Counted from the stretch's first letter, positions 1-8,532 are shown. The stretch: 64,000 bases of DNA from Kluyvera intermedia (GCF_034424175.1 NZ_CP139986.1:1364001-1428000), one strand, 5' to 3'. Notes: generated by a model not told the origin, from the sequence alone. Program-made: numbers and translations.

Positions 1-253
1 GGCGACGCAGGAAAGTGATGCGCCGGTGGTTGAACAAGAAGAGACGCCGTATCCGCTGGTGGATGATCTGGAACGTTTCTACGGCCACCTTGAGCAGACG
101 CTGCTGTCTACCGGTTTTATTCGTGAAAACCACCCTGGACATGTCATGAGCAAGTTGCGTCGCATGTTCACCCGTGCGCGCCCGGAAAGCCAGGAACTGA
201 ACATCCTACGTGGGATTCTGGCGTCGATTGAGCAGCAGAATAAAGGTAAGTAG
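1..253 (+). CDS. trmJ: TrmJ, tRNA (Cm32/Um32) 2'-O-methyltransferase, 3' end only
   Basis: The open frame runs in from the window edge (codons begin at base 2) and encodes the last 83 residues before a TAG stop. The text from PYPLVDDLERFYGHLEQTL to ILASIEQQNK matches the C-terminal tail of E. coli TrmJ (about 246 residues), the SPOUT-family enzyme that methylates the 2'-hydroxyl of residue 32 in several tRNAs. The catalytic knot lies upstream and is not visible. A GTG at 26 is internal and not a start. In E. coli trmJ also sits directly before iscR in the same orientation, which supports the call. Confidence 0.93.
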   Translation, partial: ATQESDAPVVEQEETPYPLVDDLERFYGHLEQTLLSTGFIRENHPGHVMSKLRRMFTRARPESQELNILRGILASIEQQNKGK

Positions 254-254
254 C

Positions 255-287
255 GTCCCCGGCGGCGCTGCGCTTGGCCGGGCTACA
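255..287. repeat. REP-type palindromic element after trmJ
   Basis: The sequence cccggcggcgctgcgctt followed by a ccgggctac arm is the imperfect GC-rich palindrome typical of enterobacterial REP elements. It lies immediately after the trmJ stop and could stabilise that transcript's 3' end. The core differs from the E. coli form and looks like the Enterobacter/Citrobacter/Klebsiella type. Confidence 0.7.
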
Positions 288-348
288 GCCTGGTAGCCAT
301 CGGCCGACCCCGGGTTTGACATCAAACCATTACCGCACGGAACGCCAA

Positions 349-423
349 ATACCCGACTAATTTAGTCAAGTAAATAGTTGACTGTTTTAGTCGGGAATGT
401 CAGACTTGGCCCTGCTATGCAAT
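349..423 (+). promoter_or_regulatory. iscR promoter with two abutting type 1 IscR sites
   Basis: Two 25-bp sequences lie end to end at 349-373 and 374-398. Each has the form ATA(C/G)(C/T)(C/T)GACT, an AT-rich centre, then TTAGTC, which is the known type 1 site for [2Fe-2S]-IscR. They are followed by a TATGCAAT -10-like element at 416-423. In E. coli holo-IscR binds this region to repress its own operon when clusters are plentiful. Sites are read directly; repression is inferred from E. coli. Confidence 0.85.
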
Positions 424-480
424 ACCCCCATTATTATATTAAAAACCCCGGGCAGGGGCGAGTTTGAGGTTAAGTAAGAC

Positions 481-972
481 ATGAGACTGACATCTAAAGG
501 ACGTTACGCCGTGACCGCGATGCTGGACGTTGCACTCAACTCCGAATCGGGCCCGGTACCACTGGCCGATATTTCAGAACGTCAGGGAATTTCACTCTCC
601 TATCTGGAGCAGCTGTTTTCCCGTCTGCGTAAAAATGGACTGGTGTCCAGCGTACGCGGCCCAGGCGGTGGTTATCTGCTAGGTAAAGAAGCTATCCACA
701 TCGCTGTGGGTGAAGTGATTAGCGCAGTGGACGAGTCCGTTGACGCGACCCGCTGTCAGGGGAAAGGTGGCTGCCAGGGCGGCGATAAATGTTTAACCCA
801 CGCACTGTGGCGCGACCTGAGCGACCGTCTGACCGGTTTCCTGAACAACATCACCTTAGGTGAACTGGTGAATAACCAGGAAGTTCTGGACGTGTCAGGC
901 CGTCAGCACACGCAAGACACCTCCCGCAATACCCGCGTACAAGACGCAATCGACGTTAAGTTACGCGCATAA
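481..972 (+). CDS. iscR: IscR, Rrf2-family Fe-S cluster-sensing regulator
   Basis: A 163-residue protein with an Rrf2 winged helix in residues 1-80 and the cluster ligands Cys92, Cys98, Cys104 and His107 in the RCQGKGGCQGGDKCLTH segment. With a [2Fe-2S] cluster it represses the isc operon; the apo form acts on other promoters, including suf in E. coli. It is first in a same-strand run of nine isc/hsc genes, behind two IscR sites, so autoregulation is expected. The residues after about 135 form the variable tail. The ATG at 481 gives the usual family start MRLTSKGRYAV. Confidence 0.98.
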   Translation: MRLTSKGRYAVTAMLDVALNSESGPVPLADISERQGISLSYLEQLFSRLRKNGLVSSVRGPGGGYLLGKEAIHIAVGEVISAVDESVDATRCQGKGGCQGGDKCLTHALWRDLSDRLTGFLNNITLGELVNNQEVLDVSGRQHTQDTSRNTRVQDAIDVKLRA

Positions 973-979
973 TCTAGCC

Positions 980-1016
980 GTCCTGTCTTACGCCTTCAGG
1001 GCGTATCAGACAGGAC
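980..1016 (+). promoter_or_regulatory. iscR-iscS intergenic hairpin
   Basis: GTCCTGTC (980-987) pairs with GACAGGAC (1009-1016), and inside it TACGCC (989-994) pairs with GGCGTA (1000-1005) around a five-base loop. In E. coli the sRNA RyhB pairs near the iscS ribosome site and the downstream message is degraded, while a structure in this spacer protects iscR. This hairpin is the obvious candidate for that role; no RyhB pairing was computed. Confidence 0.7.
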
Positions 1017-1135
1017 AGGTTAAATAAAAATGAGATTTCAGAGTCAGGCCGGGACCTTGGGTCCCGTCAACACGGTCGTACATCCAGCCGGTTGCCTGAT
1101 TCCTTGCATTGAGTGATGTACGGAGTTAAAGAGCA

Positions 1136-2350
1136 ATGAAATTACCGATCTATCTCGACTACTCCGCAACCACGCCGGTGGACCCGCGTGTTGCCGAGAA
1201 AATGATGCAGTGTCTGACCCTGGACGGAAACTTTGGTAACCCCGCTTCCCGTTCACACCGTTTCGGCTGGCATGCTGAAGAGGCGGTAGATATCGCCCGT
1301 AATCAAATTGCCGACCTCGTGGGCGCTGACCCGCGTGAAATCGTCTTTACGTCCGGTGCGACTGAATCCGATAACCTGGCGATCAAAGGTGCTGCTAACT
1401 TTTATCAGAAAAAAGGCAAGCACATCATCACCAGCAAAACCGAACACAAAGCTGTGCTGGACACCTGTCGTCAGCTCGAGCGTGAAGGTTTTGAAATTAC
1501 CTATCTGGCGCCTCAGCGCAACGGCATCATCGACCTGAAAGAACTTGAAGCGGCGATGCGTGACGACACCATCCTCGTTTCTATTATGCACGTGAACAAC
1601 GAAATCGGCGTGGTGCAGGATATCGCGACTATCGGCGAACTGTGCCGTGCGCGTGGCATCATCTATCACGTGGATGCGACTCAGAGCGTGGGCAAACTGC
1701 CAATCGATCTGAGCCAGCTGAAAGTTGACCTGATGTCTTTCTCCGGTCACAAAATTTACGGCCCGAAAGGTATCGGCGCGCTGTACGTGCGTCGTAAACC
1801 GCGTATCCGTATCGAAGCGCAGATGCACGGCGGCGGTCACGAGCGCGGTATGCGTTCTGGCACCCTGCCTGTTCACCAGATCGTGGGTATGGGTGAAGCT
1901 TACCGTATCGCGAAAGAAGAGATGGAAACCGAGATGGCGCGTCTGCGCAGTCTGCGTAACCGTCTGTGGGACGGCGTGAAAGATATGGAAGAGGTTTACC
2001 TTAACGGTGACCTCGAGCAGGGCGCACCAAACATCCTCAACGTCAGCTTCAACTATGTTGAAGGTGAGTCGCTGATTATGGCGCTGAAAGATCTGGCGGT
2101 TTCCTCCGGTTCTGCCTGTACGTCTGCAAGCCTTGAGCCATCCTATGTGCTGCGTGCACTGGGCATGACCGATGAGCTGGCACACAGTTCTATCCGTTTC
2201 TCTTTAGGTCGTTTCACTACTGAAGAAGAGATTGACTACACCATCAAGCTGGTTCGTAACTCCATCGGCCGTCTGCGTGACCTTTCTCCTCTGTGGGATA
2301 TGTTCAAACAGGGCGTGGATATCAACAGCATCGAATGGTCACATCACTAA
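1136..2350 (+). CDS. iscS: IscS, cysteine desulfurase
   Basis: A PLP enzyme of 404 residues, the same length as E. coli IscS. It converts cysteine to alanine and passes persulfide sulfur to IscU, TusA, ThiI and others. Lys206 (SFSGHKIYGPKG) is the PLP lysine and Cys328 (SSGSACTSASLEP) is the persulfide-forming residue; both positions were checked by codon counting. The start follows an AAAGAG ribosome site. The gene is followed 26 bases later by iscU. A 310-residue antisense open frame over it is a shadow. Confidence 0.99.
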   Translation: MKLPIYLDYSATTPVDPRVAEKMMQCLTLDGNFGNPASRSHRFGWHAEEAVDIARNQIADLVGADPREIVFTSGATESDNLAIKGAANFYQKKGKHIITSKTEHKAVLDTCRQLEREGFEITYLAPQRNGIIDLKELEAAMRDDTILVSIMHVNNEIGVVQDIATIGELCRARGIIYHVDATQSVGKLPIDLSQLKVDLMSFSGHKIYGPKGIGALYVRRKPRIRIEAQMHGGGHERGMRSGTLPVHQIVGMGEAYRIAKEEMETEMARLRSLRNRLWDGVKDMEEVYLNGDLEQGAPNILNVSFNYVEGESLIMALKDLAVSSGSACTSASLEPSYVLRALGMTDELAHSSIRFSLGRFTTEEEIDYTIKLVRNSIGRLRDLSPLWDMFKQGVDINSIEWSHH

Positions 2351-2376
2351 TTCGGCACCAATAAGGAGAATTCATC

Positions 2377-2763
2377 ATGGCTTACAGCGAAAAAGTAATC
2401 GATCACTACGAAAATCCACGTAACGTGGGTTCTTTCGACAACAGCGACGAAAGCGTCGGTAGCGGCATGGTCGGTGCACCGGCATGTGGCGATGTTATGA
2501 AGTTGCAGATTAAAGTCAACAATGACGGTATCATTGAAGACGCGCGTTTCAAGACTTACGGCTGCGGTTCCGCCATTGCCTCCAGCTCTCTGGTCACCGA
2601 ATGGGTGAAAGGGAAATCTCTGGACGAAGCACAGGCGATTAAAAACACCGATATCGCAGACGAGCTTGAACTGCCACCGGTGAAAATTCACTGTTCTATC
2701 CTGGCAGAAGACGCGATTAAAGCCGCCATTGCGGATTACAAAAGCAAACGTGAAGCAAAATAA
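2377..2763 (+). CDS. iscU: IscU, Fe-S cluster assembly scaffold
   Basis: A 128-residue scaffold on which IscS and iron build a [2Fe-2S] cluster. The ligands Cys37, Cys63 and Cys106 are present, and LPPVK at 99-103 is the motif bound by the chaperone HscA. A strong AAGGAG ribosome site precedes the ATG. It lies between iscS and iscA, as in all gamma-proteobacterial isc operons. Confidence 0.99.
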   Translation: MAYSEKVIDHYENPRNVGSFDNSDESVGSGMVGAPACGDVMKLQIKVNNDGIIEDARFKTYGCGSAIASSSLVTEWVKGKSLDEAQAIKNTDIADELELPPVKIHCSILAEDAIKAAIADYKSKREAK

Positions 2764-2781
2764 TTAAGAGTTGAGGTCATT

Positions 2782-3105
2782 ATGTCGATTTCCTTAAGCG
2801 ACAGTGCGGCAGCGCGAGTCAATACCTTCCTGTCAAACCGTGGTAAAGGGTTTGGCCTGCGTTTGGGCGTCAGAACGTCCGGTTGTTCAGGTATGGCTTA
2901 TGTACTGGAATTTGTTGACGAGCCGGCGGCAGAAGACACCGTTTTCGAAGACAAAGGCGTGAAAGTTGTTATCGATGGTAAGAGCCTGCAATTTCTTGAC
3001 GGTACGCAGCTGGACTTCGTGAAAGAAGGTCTGAACGAAGGGTTTAAATTCACTAACCCTAACGTGAAAGATGAGTGCGGTTGCGGCGAAAGCTTTAACG
3101 TCTAG
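2782..3105 (+). CDS. iscA: IscA, A-type Fe-S carrier
   Basis: A 107-residue A-type carrier with the conserved Cys35, Cys99 and Cys101 (the last two in DECGCGESF). It accepts clusters from IscU or binds iron and delivers [4Fe-4S] clusters to client enzymes. It starts 18 bases after the iscU stop, in the same transcription unit. Confidence 0.99.
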   Translation: MSISLSDSAAARVNTFLSNRGKGFGLRLGVRTSGCSGMAYVLEFVDEPAAEDTVFEDKGVKVVIDGKSLQFLDGTQLDFVKEGLNEGFKFTNPNVKDECGCGESFNV

Positions 3106-3120
3106 TTTTGAGTCCTGCCA

Positions 3121-3160
3121 ACCCCACCATGGTTTTCGTACTGTGCGTGGGGTTTGTTTT
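3121..3160 (+). terminator. Hairpin with T-run between iscA and hscB
   Basis: ACCCCAC (3121-3127) pairs with GTGGGGT (3147-3153), followed by tttgtttt. The loop is long (19 bases), so it is more likely a partial terminator or processing site that lowers hscBA relative to iscRSUA than a full stop. Confidence 0.5.
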
Positions 3161-3183
3161 AATTAGTTAACCCTGAGACTGTC

Positions 3184-3699
3184 ATGGATTACTTCACTCT
3201 CTTTGGATTGTCAGCCGGTTATCACGTAGACACTCAGGCCCTCGCGGCACGTTTCCAGGACCTGCAGCGTCAGAACCACCCCGACCGTTTTGCCAGCGCC
3301 AGCGATGCCGAACAGCTTGCTGCGGTGCAACGCTCTGCCAACATCAATCAGGCATGGCAAACCCTGCGTCACCCGCTGACTCGCGCGGAATACCTGCTCT
3401 CTCTACACGGTTTCGACCTCTCTTCTGAACAGCACACTGTGCGCGACACCGCGTTCCTGATGGAACAGCTGGAACTGCGCGAAGAGCTTGATGAAATCGA
3501 GCAGGCAAAAGACACCGCGCGTCTGGAAGCCCTGCAAAAACGTGTCAAAGCAATGTATACCCAACGCCAGCAGCAGATGGTGGCGGAATTAGACGGTGAA
3601 ACGTGGGATGCGGCGGCAGATACCGTGCGCAAACTGCGCTTTCTCGATAAACTCCAAAGCAGTGCTGAATTACTCGAAGAAAAGCTGCTCGATTTCTGA
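3184..3699 (+). CDS. hscB: HscB, J-domain co-chaperone for Fe-S assembly
   Basis: A 171-residue protein with an N-terminal J domain carrying His32-Pro33-Asp34 and a C-terminal helical bundle that binds IscU. It brings IscU to HscA and stimulates its ATPase, driving cluster transfer. It lies 15 bases before hscA. Length and sequence are as in E. coli. Confidence 0.98.
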   Translation: MDYFTLFGLSAGYHVDTQALAARFQDLQRQNHPDRFASASDAEQLAAVQRSANINQAWQTLRHPLTRAEYLLSLHGFDLSSEQHTVRDTAFLMEQLELREELDEIEQAKDTARLEALQKRVKAMYTQRQQQMVAELDGETWDAAADTVRKLRFLDKLQSSAELLEEKLLDF

Positions 3700-3714
3700 T
3701 TTTGGAAGCTTAAC

Positions 3715-5565
3715 ATGGCCTTATTACAAATTAGTGAGCCTGGCTTAAGTGCCGCACCGCACCAGCGTCGTCTGGCGGTGGGTATTGACTTAGGCACCAC
3801 CAATTCCCTGGTTGCAACCGTGCGTAGCGGCCAGGCCGAAACGCTGGCTGACGACCAGGGTCGCCACCTGCTGCCTTCCGTGGTGCATTACCAGGCGCAG
3901 GGTCAGGTTGTCGGTTATGACGCGCGCGCCAACGCCGCGCTGGATCCTGCCAACACCATTAGTTCGGTAAAACGCATGATGGGTCGCTCGCTGGCGGACA
4001 TCCAGGCGCGTTACCCGCATCTGCCGTATCAGTTTGAAGCCAGTGAAAACGGCCTGCCAATGCTGGTGACGAATGCCGGTGTGTTGAACCCGATTCGCGT
4101 CTCCGCAGATATTCTGAAAACGCTGGCGGCGCGGGCAACCGAATCGCTCGCCGGTGAACTGGACGGCGTGGTTATCACCGTTCCAGCCTATTTTGACGAC
4201 GCACAGCGTCAGGGCACCAAAGACGCGGCGCGTCTGGCGGGCCTGCATGTCCTGCGTCTGCTGAACGAACCGACCGCCGCGGCGATTGCCTACGGTTTGG
4301 ACTCCGGTCAGGAAGGGGTGATTGCCGTTTATGACTTAGGCGGTGGCACCTTCGATATCTCCATTCTGCGCCTGAGCCGCGGTGTGTTTGAAGTGCTGGC
4401 AACCGGCGGCGATTCCGCGCTGGGCGGCGACGACTTCGACCATCTGCTGGCCGACCATATCCGCGAACAAGCAGGCATTGCCGATCGCAGCGATAACCGC
4501 GTACAGCGCGAATTGCTGGATGCCGCAATCGCCGCCAAAATCGCCTTAAGCGATGCGGACAGCGTCGCCGTTGAGGTGGCGGGCTGGAAAGGCGAAGTCA
4601 CCCGTGAACAGTTTAACGATCTTATTTCCGCGCTGGTGAAGCGTACTCTGCTGGCCTGTCGCCGCGCGCTGAAAGACGCGGGCGTGGAAGCCGCTGAAGT
4701 GCTGGAAGTGGTGATGGTTGGCGGTTCAACCCGCGTACCGCTGGTACGAGAGCGCGTGGGCGAGTTCTTTGGCCGCACCCCGCTGACCTCCATCGACCCG
4801 GACAAAGTGGTAGCCATTGGCGCTGCCGTTCAGGCTGATATTCTGGTCGGTAATAAGCCGGACAGTGAAATGCTGCTGCTTGACGTGATCCCGCTTTCTC
4901 TCGGCCTCGAAACCATGGGCGGCCTGGTGGAGAAAGTGATCCCGCGTAACACCACGATTCCGGTGGCGCGCGCGCAGGAATTCACCACCTTCAAAGACGG
5001 ACAGACCGCGATGTCTATCCACGTAATGCAGGGCGAGCGCGAACTGGTGCAGGACTGCCGCTCGCTGGCGCGCTTTGCGCTGCGCGGTATTCCGGCATTA
5101 CCGGCTGGCGGTGCGCATATTCGCGTGACCTTCCAGGTTGATGCGGATGGTCTGCTGAGCGTCACGGCGATGGAGAAATCCACCGGCGTTGAATCCTCGA
5201 TTCAGGTGAAACCGTCCTACGGTCTGACCGATGGCGAAATCGCCACCATGATTAAAGATTCCATGAGCTACGCCGAGCAGGACGTGAAAGCACGCATGCT
5301 GGCGGAGCAGAAAGTGGAAGCGGCGCGCGTGCTGGAAAGCCTGCAAAGCGCGCTTGCCGCAGATGCCGCGCTGTTAAGCGCCGCAGAGCGCCAGGAGATT
5401 GACCACGCTGCCGCCGAGTTAAGCGCTGCGGCAGTGGGTGATGACACTGACGCCATCGAACAAGCCATTAAAAACGTTGACAAACAAACCCAGGAATTCG
5501 CCGCTCGTCGTATGGACCAATCCGTCCGTATGGCGCTGAAAGGCCAATCCGTGGACGAGGTTTAA
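3715..5565 (+). CDS. hscA: HscA, Hsp70-type chaperone for Fe-S assembly
   Basis: A 616-residue specialised Hsp70. The nucleotide-binding domain begins with GIDLGTTNS (residues 23-31) and includes VYDLGGGTFDIS; the substrate domain follows at about residue 390 and ends in an alpha-helical lid. It binds the LPPVK motif of IscU and with HscB promotes cluster release to acceptors. The stop is one base before the fdx start, so translation is probably coupled. Confidence 0.99.
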   Translation: MALLQISEPGLSAAPHQRRLAVGIDLGTTNSLVATVRSGQAETLADDQGRHLLPSVVHYQAQGQVVGYDARANAALDPANTISSVKRMMGRSLADIQARYPHLPYQFEASENGLPMLVTNAGVLNPIRVSADILKTLAARATESLAGELDGVVITVPAYFDDAQRQGTKDAARLAGLHVLRLLNEPTAAAIAYGLDSGQEGVIAVYDLGGGTFDISILRLSRGVFEVLATGGDSALGGDDFDHLLADHIREQAGIADRSDNRVQRELLDAAIAAKIALSDADSVAVEVAGWKGEVTREQFNDLISALVKRTLLACRRALKDAGVEAAEVLEVVMVGGSTRVPLVRERVGEFFGRTPLTSIDPDKVVAIGAAVQADILVGNKPDSEMLLLDVIPLSLGLETMGGLVEKVIPRNTTIPVARAQEFTTFKDGQTAMSIHVMQGERELVQDCRSLARFALRGIPALPAGGAHIRVTFQVDADGLLSVTAMEKSTGVESSIQVKPSYGLTDGEIATMIKDSMSYAEQDVKARMLAEQKVEAARVLESLQSALAADAALLSAAERQEIDHAAAELSAAAVGDDTDAIEQAIKNVDKQTQEFAARRMDQSVRMALKGQSVDEV

Positions 5566-5566
5566 T

Positions 5567-5902
5567 ATGCCAAAGATTGTTTTTCTGCCCCACCAGGACC
5601 TGTGTCCGGATGGCGTAGTTGTGGAAGCTGAGACCGGTGAAACCATTCTGGATGCTGCGCTGCGTAGCGGTATCGAGATTGAACACGCCTGCGAAAAATC
5701 CTGTGCCTGTACCACCTGCCACTGCATCGTGCGTGAAGGTTTCGATTCGCTTCGAGAAAGCACTGAAGACGAAGACGATATGCTGGATAAAGCCTGGGGA
5801 CTGGAGCCGGATAGCCGTCTGAGCTGTCAGGCGCGCGTCACCGACGAAGATCTGGTTATCGAAATCCCGCGTTACACAATTAACCACGCACGCGAGCATT
5901 AA
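5567..5902 (+). CDS. fdx: Fdx, isc-type [2Fe-2S] ferredoxin
   Basis: A 111-residue ferredoxin with cluster ligands Cys42, Cys48, Cys51 and Cys87 and a fifth cysteine, Cys46, in CEKSCACTTCHC. It supplies electrons for cluster assembly on IscU. It begins immediately after hscA and is followed 11 bases later by iscX, preserving the isc order. Confidence 0.98.
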   Translation: MPKIVFLPHQDLCPDGVVVEAETGETILDAALRSGIEIEHACEKSCACTTCHCIVREGFDSLRESTEDEDDMLDKAWGLEPDSRLSCQARVTDEDLVIEIPRYTINHAREH

Positions 5903-5913
5903 CAGGGGATAGT

Positions 5914-6114
5914 ATGGGACTGAAGTGGACTGATAGCCGCGAAATCGGCGAAGCGCTGTACGACGCCTTCCCGGATACCGATCCGAAGACCGTGCGTTTT
6001 ACCGATCTGCACCAGTGGATTTGCGACCTCGAAGATTTTAATGATGACCCTCAGGCATCAAATGAAAAAGTTCTTGAGGCAATTCTGCTAGTCTGGTTGG
6101 ATGAAGCAGACTAA
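5914..6114 (+). CDS. iscX: IscX, acidic modulator of IscS
   Basis: A small acidic protein of 66 residues (MGLKWTDSREIGEALYDAFP) matching E. coli IscX/YfhJ. It binds IscS and iron and adjusts the rate of cluster assembly; its precise role is still debated. It is the last gene of the isc run. An AGGGGAT ribosome site precedes the ATG. Confidence 0.97.
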   Translation: MGLKWTDSREIGEALYDAFPDTDPKTVRFTDLHQWICDLEDFNDDPQASNEKVLEAILLVWLDEAD

Positions 6115-6174
6115 TTTTGCATCATGATCCACGCTGCAGATACGTTGGCGACGCGAATCATTTAGCAAAAAACT

Positions 6175-6202
6175 AACGGGCTGCCATTCGGCGGCCCGTT
6201 TG
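6175..6202 (+). terminator. Hairpin between iscX and pepB
   Basis: AACGGGCTGCC (6175-6185) pairs with GGCGGCCCGTT (6190-6200) around an attc loop, with one T-G wobble. The T-tract is short (ttt then gc), so termination of the isc message is probably incomplete and some readthrough into pepB is plausible. Confidence 0.55.
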
Positions 6203-6220
6203 CTAATAAGGATAAAAATA

Positions 6221-7507
6221 ATGACAGAAGCCATGAAAGTGACCCTTTCTACCCAGCCAGCCGATGCGCGCTGGGGGAATAAAGCCACCCACAGTATTAA
6301 TGATGAAGGTATTGTCCTGCACCTGACTGGCCGCGATGATGCGGGGTTGATTCAGCGCGTGGCGCGTAAAATCGACGGCATGGGCATTAAGCACGTTGCA
6401 TTAAGCGGCGAAGGCTGGAACGTTGAGAACGCCTGGGCTTTCTGGTCCGGTTACAAAGGGCCGAAAGGCACGCGTCAGGTTGAATGGCCTGAACTCGACG
6501 ATGCACAACGTCAGGAACTGGATAACCGTCTAACCTACATCGACTGGGTGCGTGACACCATCAACGCACCGGCCGAAGAATTAGGCCCTGAACAGCTTGC
6601 ACAGCGTGCGGTTGACCTGCTGTGCGGTGTTGCGTGCGACAATGTTTCCTATCGCATCACCAAAGGCGAAGACCTGCGCGAGCAAAATTATATGGGCCTG
6701 CACACCGTAGGTCGCGGTTCCGAGCGCCCACCGGTATTACTGGTGCTGGATTACAACCCAACCGGTGATAAAGAAGCCCCGGTTTATGCTTGTCTGGTGG
6801 GCAAAGGCATCACGTTCGATTCCGGCGGTTACAGCATCAAGCAGAGCGCCTTTATGGACTCTATGAAGTCTGATATGGGCGGCGCGGCAACCGTCACCGG
6901 CGCGCTGGCGCTGGCGATTACCCGTGGTCTGAACAAGCGTGTGAAGCTGTATCTGTGCTGTGCCGATAACATGGTCAGCGGCAATGCGTTCAAGCTGGGC
7001 GATATCATCCGCTATCGGAACGGCAAAAACGTAGAAGTGATGAACACCGACGCAGAAGGGCGTCTGGTGCTGGCCGATGGCCTGATTGATGCTAGTGCGC
7101 AGAAACCAGAGCTTATCATTGATGCGGCGACCCTGACCGGTGCGGCGAAAACGGCGTTGGGTAACGACTACCACGCGCTGTTCAGCTTTGACGACCAACT
7201 GGCAAACCGCCTGCTGGCGAGCGCTCAGGCGGAAAACGAAGCCTTCTGGCGTCTGCCGCTGGCTGAATTCCACCGCAACCAGTTGCCGTCTAACTTTGCC
7301 GAACTCAATAACACCGGCAGCGCGGCCTATCCGGCTGGCGCAAGCACCGCGGCGGGCTTCCTGTCCCACTTTGTGGAAAACTACCATCATGGCTGGCTGC
7401 ACATTGACTGCTCGGCAACCTATCGCAAATCTGCCGTTGAGCAGTGGTCGGCGGGTGCGACCGGGTTGGGCGTGCGGACTATCGCGAATTTGTTGACCGC
7501 CGAGTAA
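6221..7507 (+). CDS. pepB: PepB, aminopeptidase B (M17 family)
   Basis: A 428-residue leucyl-aminopeptidase-family enzyme with the M17 signature NTDAEGRLVLAD and metal-binding residues around KGITFDSGGYS. It removes N-terminal residues from peptides in the cytoplasm. The ATG at 6221 (MTEAMKVTLSTQP) is chosen over the TTG at 6200 because it matches the E. coli start and follows an AAGGA ribosome site. It lies downstream of iscX as in E. coli. Confidence 0.97.
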   Translation: MTEAMKVTLSTQPADARWGNKATHSINDEGIVLHLTGRDDAGLIQRVARKIDGMGIKHVALSGEGWNVENAWAFWSGYKGPKGTRQVEWPELDDAQRQELDNRLTYIDWVRDTINAPAEELGPEQLAQRAVDLLCGVACDNVSYRITKGEDLREQNYMGLHTVGRGSERPPVLLVLDYNPTGDKEAPVYACLVGKGITFDSGGYSIKQSAFMDSMKSDMGGAATVTGALALAITRGLNKRVKLYLCCADNMVSGNAFKLGDIIRYRNGKNVEVMNTDAEGRLVLADGLIDASAQKPELIIDAATLTGAAKTALGNDYHALFSFDDQLANRLLASAQAENEAFWRLPLAEFHRNQLPSNFAELNNTGSAAYPAGASTAAGFLSHFVENYHHGWLHIDCSATYRKSAVEQWSAGATGLGVRTIANLLTAE

Positions 7508-7512
7508 TATTT

Positions 7513-7639
7513 CCCCCTCACCCTAACCCTCTCCCCAAAGGGGAGAGGGGATCGAACGGCGTTCTCCCTTAAGCTCTGGGTTGAAGTTTCACTCGGTTTT
7601 CTCCCTCGCCCCTTTGGGGAGAGGGCCGGGGTGAGGGGG
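7513..7639. repeat. 127-bp palindromic intergenic repeat
   Basis: The element begins CCCCCTCACCC with a run ctctccccaaaggggagagg and ends cctttggggagaggg...GGTGAGGGGG, so its two ends are inverted copies and each contains its own smaller palindrome. It fills the pepB-sseB spacer. This CTCACCCTAACCCTCTCCC family is dispersed in many proteobacterial genomes and creates spurious LTPALSPKGRG/SPLPFGERVRVRG proteins. It may act as a terminator-like fold or be a mobile MITE-like relic; I cannot tell which. Confidence 0.8.
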
Positions 7640-7660
7640 AACCACAGAACTGGAACCACT

Positions 7661-8437
7661 ATGTCCGAAACCAAAAACGAACTCGAAACCCTACTGGAAA
7701 AAGCGGCAACCGAACCCGCTCATCGCCCGGCATTTTTCCGTACCCTACTGGAATCCACCGTCTGGGTACCCGGTACCGCGGCTGATGAAGGCCAGGTTGT
7801 CGATGACAGCGCTTTAGATATCCAGCACTGGGAAAAAGATGACGGCACTTCGGTTGTCCCATTCTTTACCTCGCTGGAGGCCCTGCAACAGGCCGTCACC
7901 ACCGAGCAGGCTTTTGTGGTGATGCCGGTGCGCACGCTGTTTGAAATGACGCTGGGCGAGACGCTGTTCCTCAACGCCAAACTGCCCACCGGCAAAGAGT
8001 TCACTCCACGTGAAATCAGCCATCTGATTGGCGAAGAGGGTAACCCGTTGAGCACGCAGGAAGTGCTGGAAGGCGGCAGTGCGCTGCTGTTGTCCGAGGT
8101 GGCCGAACCGCCAGCGCAAATGGTGGAATCGCTGACTACGCTGTTTAAAACCCTGAAAACGGTGAAACGCGCGTTCCTGTGCTCCATCAAAGAGCACGCT
8201 GACGAGCAGCCAAATCTGTTGATTGGTATCGAAGTGGAAGGGGATATCGAAGAGGTTATTCACGCCGCAGGCAGTGTTGCCACCGACACGTTGCCAGGTG
8301 ATGAGCCGATTGATATCTGCCAGGTCGTCGAAGGTGAGAAGGGCATCAGCCACTTTATGCTGGCGCATATCACCCCGTTCTATGAAAAACGCTGGGGCAG
8401 TTTCCTGCGCGATTTCAAACAGAACCGGATTATTTAG
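7661..8437 (+). CDS. sseB: SseB, enhanced serine sensitivity protein
   Basis: A 258-residue protein matching E. coli SseB, named for a serine-sensitivity phenotype when overproduced; its biochemical role is unknown. There is no signal peptide or membrane segment, so it is probably cytoplasmic. The ATG at 7661 (MSETKNELETLLEKA) is chosen over a GTG at 7631 because the upstream part lies within the palindromic repeat. It is the E. coli neighbour of pepB. Confidence 0.94.
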   Translation: MSETKNELETLLEKAATEPAHRPAFFRTLLESTVWVPGTAADEGQVVDDSALDIQHWEKDDGTSVVPFFTSLEALQQAVTTEQAFVVMPVRTLFEMTLGETLFLNAKLPTGKEFTPREISHLIGEEGNPLSTQEVLEGGSALLLSEVAEPPAQMVESLTTLFKTLKTVKRAFLCSIKEHADEQPNLLIGIEVEGDIEEVIHAAGSVATDTLPGDEPIDICQVVEGEKGISHFMLAHITPFYEKRWGSFLRDFKQNRII

Positions 8438-8450
8438 CTCGCGTGATGTT

Positions 8451-8532
8451 TCCCCGGAGTCGGTGCTAACGCACCTCGTCCGGGCTACAATTTCGCACAT
8501 TTGTAGCCCGGCAAAGCGCAGCGCCGCCGGGA
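8451..8532. repeat. BIME: two inverted REP units between sseB and the RpiR gene
   Basis: The arms CGGGCTACAA (8481-8490) and TTGTAGCCCG (8501-8510) are exact inverted repeats. The right unit continues as gcaaagcgcagcgccgccgg, a classic REP. The pair separates convergent genes (sseB forward, rpiR-type reverse) and may form the 3' end structure of both messages. In E. coli the sseB-sseA spacer holds the sRNA ryfA; I found no convincing equivalent here. Confidence 0.75.

Noticed and set aside
1253..2185. 310-residue minus-strand open frame
   Set aside because: Entirely antisense to iscS; composition is that of a shadow frame and there is no ribosome site.
7420..7674. 84-residue minus-strand open frame with LTPALSPKGRG and SPLPFGERVRVRG
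   Set aside because: It is the translation of the palindromic repeat 7513-7639 plus antisense pepB; a known annotation artefact.
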